This document shows positions 1 through 9,164 of a stretch of 64,000 bases of DNA, in pieces. Within the stretch, counting starts at the first letter, position 1. Every line of letters starts with the position of its first letter. Below the pieces are notes generated by a model, which did no database searches, was not told the origin of the DNA, and saw nothing but the letters and a program-made list of their open reading frames with translations. The translations under genes were made by a program, and so were the position numbers. Location: the NCBI RefSeq assembly GCF_003367195.1, contig NZ_QRGO01000001.1:372001-436000 (forward strand). The letters run 5' to 3'. This DNA comes from Undibacter mobilis (GTDB taxonomy: Bacteria > Pseudomonadota > Alphaproteobacteria > Rhizobiales > Xanthobacteraceae).

Positions 1-1
1 G

Positions 2-478
2 GTGAAGAATCCCAAGGGCTGCCTGGCGCAGATGATGGAAGCTGCGAAGGACCTCGACGACAAGGCCAATATCATTGCCGTCGAAGAAGTGCCGATGGAT
101 CGCATCCATATGTATGGCGTCGTCGGCGTCGGCAAGACGAAAGGCAAGGCTTTTGAAGTGACCCAGATGGTCGAGAAGCCGAAGGCAAAAGATGCGCCGT
201 CCAATCTATCAATCACCGGCCGCTATATCCTGCAGCCGGAATTGTTCGAGGTGCTGAGCAGCCAGGCCGCCGGCGCCGGCGGCGAAATCCAGTTGACCGA
301 CGCCATGCTGACGCTGGCGAAGTCGCAGCCGTTCTACGGCTTCAAGTTCGACGGCCGCAGCTACGATTGCGGCTCGAAGATCGGCTTCCTCACGGCCAAC
401 GTCGCTTACGGGCTCGACCGCAACGACCTGTCGGCGGAATTCCGTTCCGAGATCGAACGCATTCTCGCCGGCAAGTAG
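2..478 (+). CDS. galU: UTP-glucose-1-phosphate uridylyltransferase, C-terminal part (cut by window edge)
   Basis: The open frame runs in from the left edge, so the true start lies outside the window; about 158 residues remain of a protein usually near 290-300. The family joins UTP and glucose-1-phosphate to give UDP-glucose in the cytoplasm, a precursor for exopolysaccharide and other glycans. Visible features of the GalU C-terminal half are the VEKP motif, the SNLSITGRYIL segment, GGEIQLTDAM, and the YDCGSKIGFL segment near the end. The stop is only 13 bases from the convergent stop of the next gene. Identification rests on these recognised motifs. Confidence 0.93.
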   Translation: MKNPKGCLAQMMEAAKDLDDKANIIAVEEVPMDRIHMYGVVGVGKTKGKAFEVTQMVEKPKAKDAPSNLSITGRYILQPELFEVLSSQAAGAGGEIQLTDAMLTLAKSQPFYGFKFDGRSYDCGSKIGFLTANVAYGLDRNDLSAEFRSEIERILAGK

Positions 479-491
479 ACCGCACCATCGA

Positions 492-2126
492 TCACTGCTG
501 CAGACGGACACCGACGAGGAAAGTGCTCGCCGTGTAGTCGTTGCCGCTGAAATTCGAGCGCAGCCAGTCCTGCCGGAACTCGCCTTTGATCTGCGCCCAG
601 CGCGATAGTTTATAGGTCAGGCCGAGGGCGACCATGTAGCGGTTGTCATCGCGGCTCGACCCCTTGTAGTCGTCATTGCCGTATCCGGCCTTCACGCTGC
701 CAATCAGCCAGCGGCGGAAGGCGTGATCGACCTGAAGCCCGAAATCACGCGACAATACGCCGGAAACCCCGGCCACAGCCGACTCCTGAACCGCCGATTT
801 TGCGTTGAACTGCACGGTGGTAAGCGAACTCGCCGTCCAGATCAGCGAGGCATTGCCGACAAAGCCGCTCAGTTTGTCGAGGCGCGTGTCGTCATACTTT
901 CGCTCGGTGTAACCGATGCCGGTTTCGCCGGTGAGCAGCCGCGACAATTCGAAAGTCGAACCGACCAGCGCTGTCCAGCCCTTCGAGTTGCGCTGATAGC
1001 CGGAGAAATCAGTCGCCAGATCATGCCGGCGGGTATCGACCGTGCCTTCGACATAAGGCGTGACGCCGGGCGTCAATTCGTAGCCGCCGCGCAACGTAAC
1101 GCCGTATTGATCGTAGTTGCGATCCTCATTCGAGGCGGTCGTGCCGTCGGTCAGCTTTGAGTTCTGGTAGGCGGTGCGCTCGGCATCGCCCTTGAGCGAC
1201 AGGTCGAGACGGTTGAATTTCTGTCCGAGGCCGACCGAGCCGCCAGCCGTGGTGAAGATCGGCAGTTTTGAAAGTCCAGCCTGCAAATTCGGGCTGCCGG
1301 GATTGTCGGTCGATACAAGGACGCGGCCGCCGAGGTCGATACGAGTCGAGCGGGTGACATCGACGCGGCCATCGATCTTGCCGTTCGCATAAGGGCGACT
1401 GAGCGTCGGCGTCGTGTCGGGCGAATAGCCGGTGTAGCTGCCGCGCAGATCGGCCTTGAGTTCGTGGCGCGACCAGTTCGATTGCGCGCGAAGTTCCGGC
1501 GCAGCGCTGTAGAGCGAAGCGCCGGCCGGGTTTGATGATTGACCGGGGTTGGTGCTGTAGCCGCCGGACAATTCGATTGCCGGATAGAGCAGGAAGCCGC
1601 CGGCGTGAACGCCAAGCGGCGCGTAAGGATCGTCGGCGTCGTCGCGGCGGCGCTTCTTCAGCGGCTTGCGAATGGGGCCGATCTCGACCGGTGGCTGGCC
1701 AGCGGCGGCCGCCATTGCACTCTTTGCTTCAGTCGGAAACGGCTTCTGGTACGGCGACAGCGTCAGCGGCGCCGGCTGGCCGGTGGTGAGCGCCTGAGCC
1801 TGGGCGCGTGCCGCGGCGCCGGGCTTCTGCGTCGCCGCCTGCTTCCTGGCTTTGGCGCGGCGGCTGTTGGTTGAATCGTATCCGGTGTCGCCGGCGGCGG
1901 AGGCTGGCGGGGCGAAGCTCGGCGTCTGCGCCAGTTGCTGTTGTTGCTGTGGCCCGAATTTCTGGAATTTTTGCGGCTTGCTCGCCTGCTTCGGCGCCAA
2001 CGGATCGGCGTCCGGGGTCACGATCTGCGCAACAGCCGCACCGCTCGCAAACGACAGCACACAGGCAAGCGCCATCGCCCCCATGAATGGGTGCGAAACT
2101 GCCGGGATGACGCGTGCGCGCTTCAC
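492..2126 (-). CDS. Outer-membrane beta-barrel protein (putative beta-barrel porin 2 type)
   Basis: The 544-residue product starts with a signal peptide (hydrophobic core MGAMALACVLSFASGAAVAQ), followed by a low-complexity, Gln- and Ala-rich linker to about residue 150. From about residue 170 to the C-terminus it has alternating amphipathic strands such as LDLSLKGDAERTAY and YGVTLRGGYELTPGVTPYVEG, and it ends in an aromatic-poor strand (FLVGVRLQQ). This is the layout of the BBP2_2 family of outer-membrane barrels, often found near exopolysaccharide genes in Hyphomicrobiales. The link to polysaccharide export through neighbouring galU is inference; the substrate is unknown. The 149 bases upstream contain only a GC-rich hairpin at 2181-2197. 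Confidence 0.8.
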   Translation of the reverse strand: MKRARVIPAVSHPFMGAMALACVLSFASGAAVAQIVTPDADPLAPKQASKPQKFQKFGPQQQQQLAQTPSFAPPASAAGDTGYDSTNSRRAKARKQAATQKPGAAARAQAQALTTGQPAPLTLSPYQKPFPTEAKSAMAAAAGQPPVEIGPIRKPLKKRRRDDADDPYAPLGVHAGGFLLYPAIELSGGYSTNPGQSSNPAGASLYSAAPELRAQSNWSRHELKADLRGSYTGYSPDTTPTLSRPYANGKIDGRVDVTRSTRIDLGGRVLVSTDNPGSPNLQAGLSKLPIFTTAGGSVGLGQKFNRLDLSLKGDAERTAYQNSKLTDGTTASNEDRNYDQYGVTLRGGYELTPGVTPYVEGTVDTRRHDLATDFSGYQRNSKGWTALVGSTFELSRLLTGETGIGYTERKYDDTRLDKLSGFVGNASLIWTASSLTTVQFNAKSAVQESAVAGVSGVLSRDFGLQVDHAFRRWLIGSVKAGYGNDDYKGSSRDDNRYMVALGLTYKLSRWAQIKGEFRQDWLRSNFSGNDYTASTFLVGVRLQQ

Positions 2127-2275
2127 GTCCTAACGCAAGCCTCCTGGGACCGGCCGCAAGGGCGCGCGCACGGGCGCACGCCCGCCGAGCCGGCGGGAAG
2201 TGGTTAACGGACGTTAAAGCGCTATGGTTAACGAGGTGTTGCTGACCCCTTCCCTTTCAGGGACGGATCAGAAGT

Positions 2276-3310
2276 TCACACCCAGCCCTGAAGCTCCCGG
2301 GCGACGACATCGGCGATCACCGCCATGCCCTCGGCAGTATCGTTGAGGCAGGAAATCGCGGCGAAGTTCTCGCCACCGTGTTCCTTGAAGATGCCGGCAT
2401 TCTCCATGGCGATCTCTTCGAGCGTCTCAAGGCAATCCGAGGAAAAGCCCGGCGTGATGATGGCGAGGTTCTTGACGCCGCGCTGGGCCAGCGCCTCTAC
2501 CGTCTTGTCGGTATAGGGTTTGAGCCATTCCGCGGGCCCGAAGCGGGACTGGAACGTCATCATCAATTGCGTCTCGTCGAGCTTGAGACGCTCGCGCAGC
2601 AGCCGCGCCGTCGCCGCACATTGACAATAATAGGGATCGCCCTTGGCGAGATACTCTTCCGGCATGCCATGGAAGGAGGCGAGGATGACATCCGGCTTGA
2701 AACTGAGCTGCGCCAACGATGCCTGCAGCGAGTTGGCCAGCGCCTCGATATAGACCGGGTTGTTGAAATAGGCCGGCGCGATGCGCACCGCCGGCTGCCA
2801 GCGCATTTGTGCCAGCGCCTCGAAGGCCTTGTCGGCCACCGTCGCTGTGGTTGCGGCGGCGTATTGCGGATAGAGCGGCACGATCAGTATGCGGTCGCAA
2901 CCCTCGGCCTGCAGCGCATCGAGCCGCGACTTGATCGACGGATTGCCGTAGCGCATGGCCCAATCGACGACGATGCGCGCGTCGCCCTTCATCGCGGCGG
3001 ACAATTTCTCGGCCTGCGAGCGCGTGATGGTCTTGAGGAATGACTCGTTGCGCTCCTTGTTCCAGATCTTGTCGTAGTCCTTGCCCTTCCGGCCCGGCCG
3101 GAAAGTAAGGATGATCAGATTGAGCACCAGCCACCACTTGATCGGGTTCTCCTCGATGACGCGGCGGTCCGACAGGAATTCCTTGAGGTAACGCCGCATC
3201 GACCAGTAGTCGGTGGCGTCGGGGGTGCCGAGATTGACCAGCAGCACGCCGATGCGGCGCGGCGGCAGTTTCGGGTGGTTTGGCGGCAGGTGCGGATTGG
3301 GATCGGTCAT
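2276..3310 (-). CDS. hemH: Ferrochelatase
   Basis: This is a complete 344-residue ferrochelatase, which inserts Fe(II) into protoporphyrin IX as the last step of protoheme synthesis, at the cytoplasmic face of the inner membrane. The family motifs are clear: VLLVNLGTPDA at the N-terminus, PLYPQYAAATTATV, the catalytic-histidine segment LASFHGMPEEY, the FQSRFGPAEWLKPYT block, and the GFSSDCLETLEEI segment near the C-terminus. I chose the ATG at 3310; a TTG three codons upstream is also in frame. It appears monocistronic, between the barrel gene and the ligase gene at 3359. Confidence 0.96.
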   Translation of the reverse strand: MTDPNPHLPPNHPKLPPRRIGVLLVNLGTPDATDYWSMRRYLKEFLSDRRVIEENPIKWWLVLNLIILTFRPGRKGKDYDKIWNKERNESFLKTITRSQAEKLSAAMKGDARIVVDWAMRYGNPSIKSRLDALQAEGCDRILIVPLYPQYAAATTATVADKAFEALAQMRWQPAVRIAPAYFNNPVYIEALANSLQASLAQLSFKPDVILASFHGMPEEYLAKGDPYYCQCAATARLLRERLKLDETQLMMTFQSRFGPAEWLKPYTDKTVEALAQRGVKNLAIITPGFSSDCLETLEEIAMENAGIFKEHGGENFAAISCLNDTAEGMAVIADVVARELQGWV

Positions 3311-3358
3311 ACCCCGCAATCAGCGGGAAATGCGCCGGGGCGTCAAGTCACGACTGCC

Positions 3359-4591
3359 CTACCCGACCGGCCGCTCGTCGGCGATCACCTTGCCGTCATT
3401 CGGCAACGAGCCGGGCGCGACCAGCCTGACTTCGCCGCGCAGCTTGGTCACCGACTGCAGCGTCGCAGCCACGGCCTCGGCGAGCGCAACGTCCAAGCCC
3501 GATGCTTCGGCCATCAACGTCATGGTGTCCTGCTCGGCTTCACGGCCCACCACCAGGCGCAGCCGCTTCAACTCAGAATGCCGCGCGCCGACCTCGGCAA
3601 CCTGCTTGGGATGAACGAACATGCCTTTAACCTTGGCAGTCTGGTCGGCGCGGCCCATCCAGCCCTTGATCCGATGATTGGTGCGGCCACACGGCGACAG
3701 GCCCGGCAGAATCGCCGACAGGTCGCCGGTGGCCAGGCGAATCATGGGGTAATCGGGATTGAACGAGGTGACGACCACCTCCCCGACCTCGCCATCCGGC
3801 ACCGGATCGCCAGTGCCGGGCCGCACGATCTCCAGAATGACGTGCTCGTTGACGATCATGCCGTCCATCGCTTCGGTCTCATAGGCGATGACGCCGAGCT
3901 CGGCGGTGGCGTAGCACTGGAGCACCTGGACGCCGCGCGTGCGCAATTCCTCGCGCAATGAGCCAGGCAAAGCCGCGCCGGACACCAGAGCGCGCCTGAT
4001 CGAGGACGCATCCTTGCCGCCCTTCGCGGCGGCATCGAGCAGGATCTTGAGGAAATCCGGCGTGCCGATATAGGCCGACGGCCGGTAATGCGCCATGGCC
4101 TCGAGCTGCTGCTCGGTGTTGCCGACGCCGCCGGGAATAACGGCACAACCGAGCTTGTGCGCGCCCGACTCCAGAATGAAGCCGCCGGGCGTGAGATGAT
4201 AGGCGAACGAATTGTGGACGATGTCGTCTGCGCGCATGCCGGCGGCGAAGCAGGCGCGCGCCGCCCCCCACCAGTCATCACCGTAACCCTCGGGCTCGAA
4301 GATCGGCCCCGGCGACATCAGCAGCCGCTTGGCCTGGCCCGGCGGCGTGACGTTGAGTCCGCCGAACGGCGGATGCTCTTTCTGCAGGGCAGCGATATCG
4401 GCTTTGCGCATCACCGGCAGCTTCGCCAGCGTTTCGCGCGAGACGACCGATTTCGGATTGACGCCGGATAGATGCTTCGCCCAGCCCGGCGCCTTCATTG
4501 CGTGGGCGACGATGCCGTGCAGGACGGCAAACTCCTCGCTGTCGCGCAGCGCCGCACCGCGGGTTTCGAGATGGTCGTAATGCTCGGGCAT
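3359..4591 (-). CDS. Phenylacetate-CoA ligase family AMP-forming enzyme (PaaK-like)
   Basis: The 410-residue protein has the compact PaaK-type fold of the ANL superfamily. Visible are a degenerate P-loop-like segment (LLMSPGPIFEP), an Ala/Gly-rich middle (RRALVSGAALP), CYATAELGVIAYE (the A5-like motif), and the IRLATGDLSAI and MGRADQTAKVKGMFV blocks near the C-terminus, the latter holding the hinge Asp and the mobile-domain Lys. It would activate an aryl or acyl acid as its CoA thioester via an acyl-adenylate. It is the last gene of an operon encoding a complete liv-type transporter and a second acyl-CoA ligase, so it probably acts on the imported substrate. The ATG at 4591 lies 20 bases after the livF stop. 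The acid substrate cannot be read from the sequence. Confidence 0.85.
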   Translation of the reverse strand: MPEHYDHLETRGAALRDSEEFAVLHGIVAHAMKAPGWAKHLSGVNPKSVVSRETLAKLPVMRKADIAALQKEHPPFGGLNVTPPGQAKRLLMSPGPIFEPEGYGDDWWGAARACFAAGMRADDIVHNSFAYHLTPGGFILESGAHKLGCAVIPGGVGNTEQQLEAMAHYRPSAYIGTPDFLKILLDAAAKGGKDASSIRRALVSGAALPGSLREELRTRGVQVLQCYATAELGVIAYETEAMDGMIVNEHVILEIVRPGTGDPVPDGEVGEVVVTSFNPDYPMIRLATGDLSAILPGLSPCGRTNHRIKGWMGRADQTAKVKGMFVHPKQVAEVGARHSELKRLRLVVGREAEQDTMTLMAEASGLDVALAEAVAATLQSVTKLRGEVRLVAPGSLPNDGKVIADERPVG

Positions 4592-4611
4592 TGCCGCTCC
4601 GCGATGAATTC

Positions 4612-5457
4612 TTACGCCAGCCACCTTTTGCGCCGGCGATAGTGCTTGCCTTCGCGGAACGACTTGCGGCGGCCCTCGGAGATGCCGAGGTAGAACTCCT
4701 TGACGTCGGCGTTGTCGGCCAACGATTTGGCATCGCCATCCATGACGACGCGGCCGTTTTCAAGAATATAGCCGTACGTGGCGTATTTCAGCGCCATGTT
4801 GGTGTTCTGCTCGGCGAGCAGGAAGGACACGCCTTCCTTGGCGTTCAGGTCCTTTACGATTTCGAAGATTTCCTCGACGATCTGCGGCGCCAGTCCCATT
4901 GAGGGCTCGTCAAGCAGGATCATCTTCGGCTTGGACATCAATGCACGGCCGACCGCGCACATCTGCTGCTCGCCGCCAGAGGTATAGCCGGCCAGCGAAT
5001 TGCGGCGTTCGCGCAGCCGCGGAAAGTAGGCGTAGACCTTTTCCATGTCGCGCCGGATCGCTGCCTTGCCGTCGCGCCGGGTGAAGGCACCTGTGAGAAG
5101 GTTCTCTTCGATCGACAAATGGCCGAAACAATGCCGGCCTTCCATCACCTGGATGCAGCCGCGCTTCACCAGATCGTTCGGCGACTGGTCCTGCACCTCG
5201 GCACCGTCGAAAATGATGGAGCCCTTGGTGACATCACCGCGTTCGGCATGCAGCAGATTGGAAATCGCTTTCAGCGTGGTGGTCTTGCCGGCGCCGTTGG
5301 CACCCAGCAACGCCACGATGCCGCCTTTCGGCACCGCGAGCGACACGCCCTTCAGCACCAGGATGACGTGATCGTAGATCACTTCGATATTGTTGACGGC
5401 AAGGATGGTTTCCGTCGCGGGGGTGGGGGCGAGCTTGTCTTGTGCGGCAGCCGTCAT
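4612..5457 (-). CDS. livF: Branched-chain-type ABC transporter ATP-binding protein (LivF)
   Basis: This cytoplasmic ATPase subunit of about 281 residues energises the transporter encoded by the neighbouring genes. The Walker A is LLGANGAGKTTTLKAISNLL, the signature region is SGGEQQMCAVGRALM and the Walker B is MILLDEPSMGLAP, followed by the switch His/Gln region LLAEQNTNMAL. QVMEGRHCFGHLSIEENL matches the LivF subgroup rather than LivG. The C-terminus ends in an unusually basic tail (GRRKSFREGKHYRRRKRWLA). An upstream ATG at 5481 lies inside a palindromic repeat, so I prefer 5457. Confidence 0.92.
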   Translation of the reverse strand: MTAAAQDKLAPTPATETILAVNNIEVIYDHVILVLKGVSLAVPKGGIVALLGANGAGKTTTLKAISNLLHAERGDVTKGSIIFDGAEVQDQSPNDLVKRGCIQVMEGRHCFGHLSIEENLLTGAFTRRDGKAAIRRDMEKVYAYFPRLRERRNSLAGYTSGGEQQMCAVGRALMSKPKMILLDEPSMGLAPQIVEEIFEIVKDLNAKEGVSFLLAEQNTNMALKYATYGYILENGRVVMDGDAKSLADNADVKEFYLGISEGRRKSFREGKHYRRRKRWLA

Positions 5458-5474
5458 GACACATCCCGAAAGGG

Positions 5475-5578
5475 CCCTCATCCTGAAGAGGCGCGTCAGC
5501 GCCGTCTCGAAGGATGAGGGCGTTTACTCGGCCCCTCGCCCTCGAGACGCGCCTGACGGCGCTCCTCAGGACGAGAGG
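5475..5578. repeat. Two inverted copies of a GC-rich palindromic intergenic element
   Basis: Copy one (5475-5520) begins CCCTCATCCT and ends AGGATGAGGG, so it is itself an imperfect palindrome. Copy two (5539-5578) reads, on the opposite strand, CCTCTCGTCCTGAGGAGCGC and onward, similar to copy one. The pair fills the gap between the binding-protein gene and livF. Such elements are common in Bradyrhizobium/Rhodopseudomonas-type genomes. They could stabilise or process the transcript; that role is inference. Confidence 0.75.
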
Positions 5579-5592
5579 ATCCATTCACAACC

Positions 5593-6924
5593 TCACGACG
5601 ACTTGTCGCAAGGCTCCGTGCGCTTCGGCCAGCCGGTGTTGGACTCGACATAGGCCTTGGCGGCCGCCTCGATCAGCGGGCGCACCTTATCCTTCATCGG
5701 CTCCATCCAGTCCGACGACTTCACCCACTTGGTGCCGTCCCACGTGGCCATGAACACCTTGTGATGGCCGTTGTGATCGGTGCAGGACGTGCGCACCGGC
5801 GAGGCAAAGCCCGCGGCGCCCATTTCCTTGAGACGAGCCTCGGTGATGTCGAGTTGCTCAAGGCCACGCCGCACATCTTCACCGGTCACAACCTTCTTGC
5901 CGGTGATCTTCTGCGCGGTGCGGATCGCTTCCGCGATCAGCATCGAGTTGTAGACACCACGGTTGTAAAGGTTCTCGCCGACCTTTTCCTTCTGGACCTG
6001 ACTCTTGCCCTTATCGACCACGAACTTCTGGATGTCCTTGATCACCGGGAAGTCGGTGCCGACCGCGTGGAAGTCGAGCGACGAGTAGCCCTTGGCACCG
6101 TCGCCGGCCGGACGCGCGTCGTCATCGCCGCCGGCCCACCAGACGCCGATCAGCCTGTCCATCGGAAAGTTGATCTTGGCGGCTTCCTTCACGGCCGTCG
6201 GGTTCATCGCACCCCAGCCCTGCAGGTAGATCCAGTCCGGACGATCGCGGCGGACATTGAGCCACAGCGACGACTGGTTCTGCATTTCCGAGGCCGGCAC
6301 CGGATAGAGCTTCAGTTCGAAGCCGTATTCCTTGGCCAGCGCTTCGAGCAGCGGGATCGGCTCCTTGCCATAAGGCGCGTCGAGATGGACGAGGCCGAGC
6401 TTCTTGCCCTTGAGCTTGTCCAGACCGCCTTCCTTCTGCGCCGCGAACTTCACGAACACCGACGCGCCATCCCAATAGGTCGCCGGCGGGTTGAACACCC
6501 ACGGGAAGTTGGTGCCGTCAGCCGAGGCCGACAGGCCGTAGGCCATCGACAGCACCGGGATCTTGTCGACCGCGGCCTTGGGGATCAGCTGCAGCGTGAT
6601 GCCGGTCGAGTAGGGGTTGGTAATGACCGGCTTCTTACCCTTCGAGGCCTCGTAGCACTCGACGCCCTTCTTGGTGTCGTAGCCGGTTTCGCATTCCTCG
6701 ATCGCCAGCTTGACGCCGCCGATGCCGCCATCGCGCTCGTTGAGCATGGTGAGATAGTCCGACATGCCGTTGGCAATCGGAATACCGGAACCGGCGAACG
6801 GGCCGGTGCGATACGTGAACAGCGGAACGTAGATCGTGTCCTGCGCCTGCGCGGGCGGCGCGACGAAGTCGCCGCCGATCAGCGCCGCAATAGCGGCACC
6901 GAGTACGAGATGCTTCTTACGCAT
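5593..6924 (-). CDS. ABC transporter periplasmic substrate-binding protein (Peripla_BP_6 / LivK-like)
   Basis: The 443-residue precursor starts with a Sec signal peptide (MRKKHLVLGAAIAALIGGDF, cleavage probably after AQAQ near residue 28). The mature part has the type I periplasmic-binding fold of amino-acid and aromatic-acid binding proteins: TYRTGPFAGSGIPIANGMSD, then IAIEECETGYDTKKGVECYE, KLGLVHLDAPYGKEPIPLLE and GEDVRRGLEQLDI. It captures the ligand and delivers it to the LivHM channel. Two Cys near the C-terminus (TSCTDHN and EPCDKSS) may form a disulfide. The family covers branched-chain amino acids, benzoates, hydroxycinnamates and others. The flanking CoA ligases favour an organic or aromatic acid over an amino acid, which is inference. 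Confidence 0.9.
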   Translation of the reverse strand: MRKKHLVLGAAIAALIGGDFVAPPAQAQDTIYVPLFTYRTGPFAGSGIPIANGMSDYLTMLNERDGGIGGVKLAIEECETGYDTKKGVECYEASKGKKPVITNPYSTGITLQLIPKAAVDKIPVLSMAYGLSASADGTNFPWVFNPPATYWDGASVFVKFAAQKEGGLDKLKGKKLGLVHLDAPYGKEPIPLLEALAKEYGFELKLYPVPASEMQNQSSLWLNVRRDRPDWIYLQGWGAMNPTAVKEAAKINFPMDRLIGVWWAGGDDDARPAGDGAKGYSSLDFHAVGTDFPVIKDIQKFVVDKGKSQVQKEKVGENLYNRGVYNSMLIAEAIRTAQKITGKKVVTGEDVRRGLEQLDITEARLKEMGAAGFASPVRTSCTDHNGHHKVFMATWDGTKWVKSSDWMEPMKDKVRPLIEAAAKAYVESNTGWPKRTEPCDKSS

Positions 6925-6953
6925 CGTTTCCCTCCTTTGTTTCCCTCCGAGGC

Positions 6954-7020
6954 CCGCGGCGGTTGCCGCGGCTCGACTTATTGGCCCCGGATGGGGCTGT
7001 TTCCGGCCCCTTACCGGGGC
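6954..7020 (-). other. Tandem stem-loops between livM and the binding-protein gene
   Basis: A 7-bp stem (6954-6960 with 6965-6971, loop GGTT) is followed by a nested hairpin (6984-6990 with 7014-7020, inner stem 6993-6997 with 7006-7010). They lie inside the 120-base gap of the operon, just upstream of the binding-protein gene and its GGAGGGAAA-type ribosome site. In many ABC operons such intercistronic structures protect or segment the mRNA so that the binding protein is made in excess; that function here is inference. Confidence 0.6.
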
Positions 7021-7044
7021 GGAATTGGAAGAGAGTGTGCGCCT

Positions 7045-8121
7045 TCAATACGGGAAAGGCCACACCCGCAATTTCTGCTTTCCGATCTGCCAGAGCCGCG
7101 CCAGACCGTGCGGTTCGACGATCAGAAAGACGACGATCAGCGCACCGACGATGATGAAAGTGAGGTGCTCAACGGTTGCGGCATGCAGCGGAACGCCCAG
7201 TTCCGCCGGAACGAAACGCAGGATGATCGGCAGGATGTAGATCAGCGCCGCGCCGAAGAACGAGCCGATCAGGCTGCCAAGCCCGCCGATGATGACCATG
7301 AACAGGATGGTGAAACTCTGATTGATGTTGAACACCTCGGCTTCGGCGCCGCCGTACCAGAGGAACACCATCATGGCGCCGGCAACGCCGCAGTAGAATG
7401 ACGACACCGCGAAGGCGAGCAGCTTGGTGTTGAGCAGGCGAATGCCGATCAGCTCGGCAGCGATGTCCATGTCACGCACCGCCATCCACATGCGGCCGAT
7501 GCGGCCGCGGATGAGGTTGGAAGCGAGCCAGGTCATGACGATGACAATCGCCAGCACGATGAGGTAACGCGTGACCGGCGCTGAATTGGGCCCGGTGATC
7601 GGGACGCCGAACAAGGTCCGCTGCGGCACCTCGATGGCACCGGAGACATTGTAATTGAACAGCCACGGCACGCGGATAAAGCACCAGGACAGGAAGAACT
7701 GCGCGGCCAACGTCGCCACCGCCAGATAGAAGCCCTTGATGCGCAGCGACGGCAGGCCGAACAGCACGCCGACCGCAGCGGAGAAGAAGCCCGAGCAGAC
7801 GATCCAGACGATGACGTTCACACCCGGGAACGAGGTCGTCAGCTTGTAGCAGGCAAAGGCGCCGACCCCCATAAAGGCGCCTGTGCCGAGCGACAGCAGA
7901 CCGGTGTAGCCGGTGAGCAGGTTCAGCCCGATAGTGGCAAGTGCGAAAACCAGGAACGGTGTCATCACCGCCTGCAACAGGAAGTCGCTGCCAAACAGCG
8001 GAATGATGACGGCGGCGATAAACAGGATGACGCCGACGCCGATCCTATCCTGAAGGATCGGGAACACCGCCATGTCCTTGGTGTAGTCGGTCTTGAACTG
8101 GCCGGCCTCGCGGTAAAGCAT
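7045..8121 (-). CDS. livM: Branched-chain-type ABC transporter permease (LivM)
   Basis: The 358-residue integral membrane protein has about nine to ten hydrophobic helices. It carries the LivM hallmarks NLLTGYTGLLSLGTGAFMGVGAF near residue 85 and the EAA-like cytoplasmic loop GRMWMAVRDMDIAAELIGI, which contacts the ATPase subunits. It pairs with LivH to form the inner-membrane channel. The second gene of the pair, livH, lies 77 bases upstream across a palindromic repeat. The C-terminal tail (GLARLWQIGKQKLRVWPFPY) is typical of the alphaproteobacterial members associated with aromatic or fatty acid uptake. Confidence 0.93.
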   Translation of the reverse strand: MLYREAGQFKTDYTKDMAVFPILQDRIGVGVILFIAAVIIPLFGSDFLLQAVMTPFLVFALATIGLNLLTGYTGLLSLGTGAFMGVGAFACYKLTTSFPGVNVIVWIVCSGFFSAAVGVLFGLPSLRIKGFYLAVATLAAQFFLSWCFIRVPWLFNYNVSGAIEVPQRTLFGVPITGPNSAPVTRYLIVLAIVIVMTWLASNLIRGRIGRMWMAVRDMDIAAELIGIRLLNTKLLAFAVSSFYCGVAGAMMVFLWYGGAEAEVFNINQSFTILFMVIIGGLGSLIGSFFGAALIYILPIILRFVPAELGVPLHAATVEHLTFIIVGALIVVFLIVEPHGLARLWQIGKQKLRVWPFPY

Positions 8122-8134
8122 GGGCTATTTCTCC

Positions 8135-8176
8135 GTCATTCCGGCGCGCGAGCGCGGCGAGCGAACCCGGAATGAC
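8135..8176. repeat. GTCATTCCGG-type palindromic intergenic element, short copy
   Basis: The element begins GTCATTCCGG and ends CCGGAATGAC, giving a 10-bp perfect terminal inverted repeat around about 22 bases of GC-rich interior. It lies between livH and livM. Four longer or similar copies occur at 17708, 25478, 31665 and 43634 in this window. Confidence 0.8.
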
Positions 8177-8198
8177 AATGTGGAATGGCTCATCATCG

Positions 8199-9155
8199 TC
8201 ATATTCTCTCGATGATCTTCTCGCCGAACAGGCCCTGCGGCCGATACAGCAGGAACAGAAGGGCGATGAAGTAAGCGAGCCAGCTCTCAATGCCGGAGCC
8301 GAGCAGCGGGCCCCAGTAGAATTCGCCCAGCTTCTCACCAATGCCAATGATGAGGCCGCCAACAATGGCGCCGGGAATAGAGGTGAAGCCGCCGAGGATC
8401 AGCACCGGCAGCGCCTTCAGCGCGATGATCTGCAGCGCGAAGGACACTTCCGAGCGCGCGCCCCACATGATGCCCGTGGCCAAGGCCACCACACCGGCGG
8501 CGAACCAGACGATCACCCAGATCTGCTCCAGCGAGATGCCGACCGACAACGCCGCCTTGTGGCTGTCAGCGACCGCGCGCAGCGCACGGCCGACGCGGGT
8601 TTTCTGGAAGAACACGGCGAGCGACGCCACCATCGCCGATGCGATCACGGTCGCGGCGATATCGATCTTCTGCAGCGACACAAAGCCGCCAAGCATGTTG
8701 ATGTCGATGGTACCCTTGGGCAGGCCGAGCTCGCTGGCGATCATCACCTTCGGATTGCCGCCGAACACCAGTTCGCCGAGGCCGATGAGGAAGTATGTCA
8801 GGCCGAAAGTCGCCATGAACAGGATGATGTCGGGCTGGTTGACCAACGGTCGCAGCATCAGCCGCTCGACGCCAACCGCAAGCGCGAACATCACGGCGAC
8901 GGTCATGGCGAGCGCGACATAGGCGGGCACGCCCTTCTCGTGGAGGCCAACCAATGTCAGCGCCGCGAACACCACCATGATGCCCTGCGCGAAATTGAAG
9001 ACACCCGAGGCCTTGAAGATCAGCACGAAGCCGAGCGCGATCAGCGCATAGAGCACGCCGGCCACGAGGCCATCCCACAATGTCTGCACCAGCAGGTCAG
9101 GCGCCATGCCCATCTGGACAAAGGGGTCGATGAAGATCTTGTAGAGGATGTCCAT
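8199..9155 (-). CDS. livH: Branched-chain-type ABC transporter permease (LivH)
   Basis: The 318-residue permease has around eight membrane helices and the LivH signature GLVAGVLYALIALGFVLIFKASGVFNFAQG near residues 30-60. The cytoplasmic coupling loop is TRVGRALRAVADSHKAALSVGI, and AIVGGLIIGIGEKLGEFY follows near the C-terminus. It forms the membrane channel with LivM. The start lies 9 bases after the livG stop, consistent with translational coupling. The specificity is unknown. Confidence 0.93.
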   Translation of the reverse strand: MDILYKIFIDPFVQMGMAPDLLVQTLWDGLVAGVLYALIALGFVLIFKASGVFNFAQGIMVVFAALTLVGLHEKGVPAYVALAMTVAVMFALAVGVERLMLRPLVNQPDIILFMATFGLTYFLIGLGELVFGGNPKVMIASELGLPKGTIDINMLGGFVSLQKIDIAATVIASAMVASLAVFFQKTRVGRALRAVADSHKAALSVGISLEQIWVIVWFAAGVVALATGIMWGARSEVSFALQIIALKALPVLILGGFTSIPGAIVGGLIIGIGEKLGEFYWGPLLGSGIESWLAYFIALLFLLYRPQGLFGEKIIERI

Positions 9156-9164
9156 CGCAGGCCC

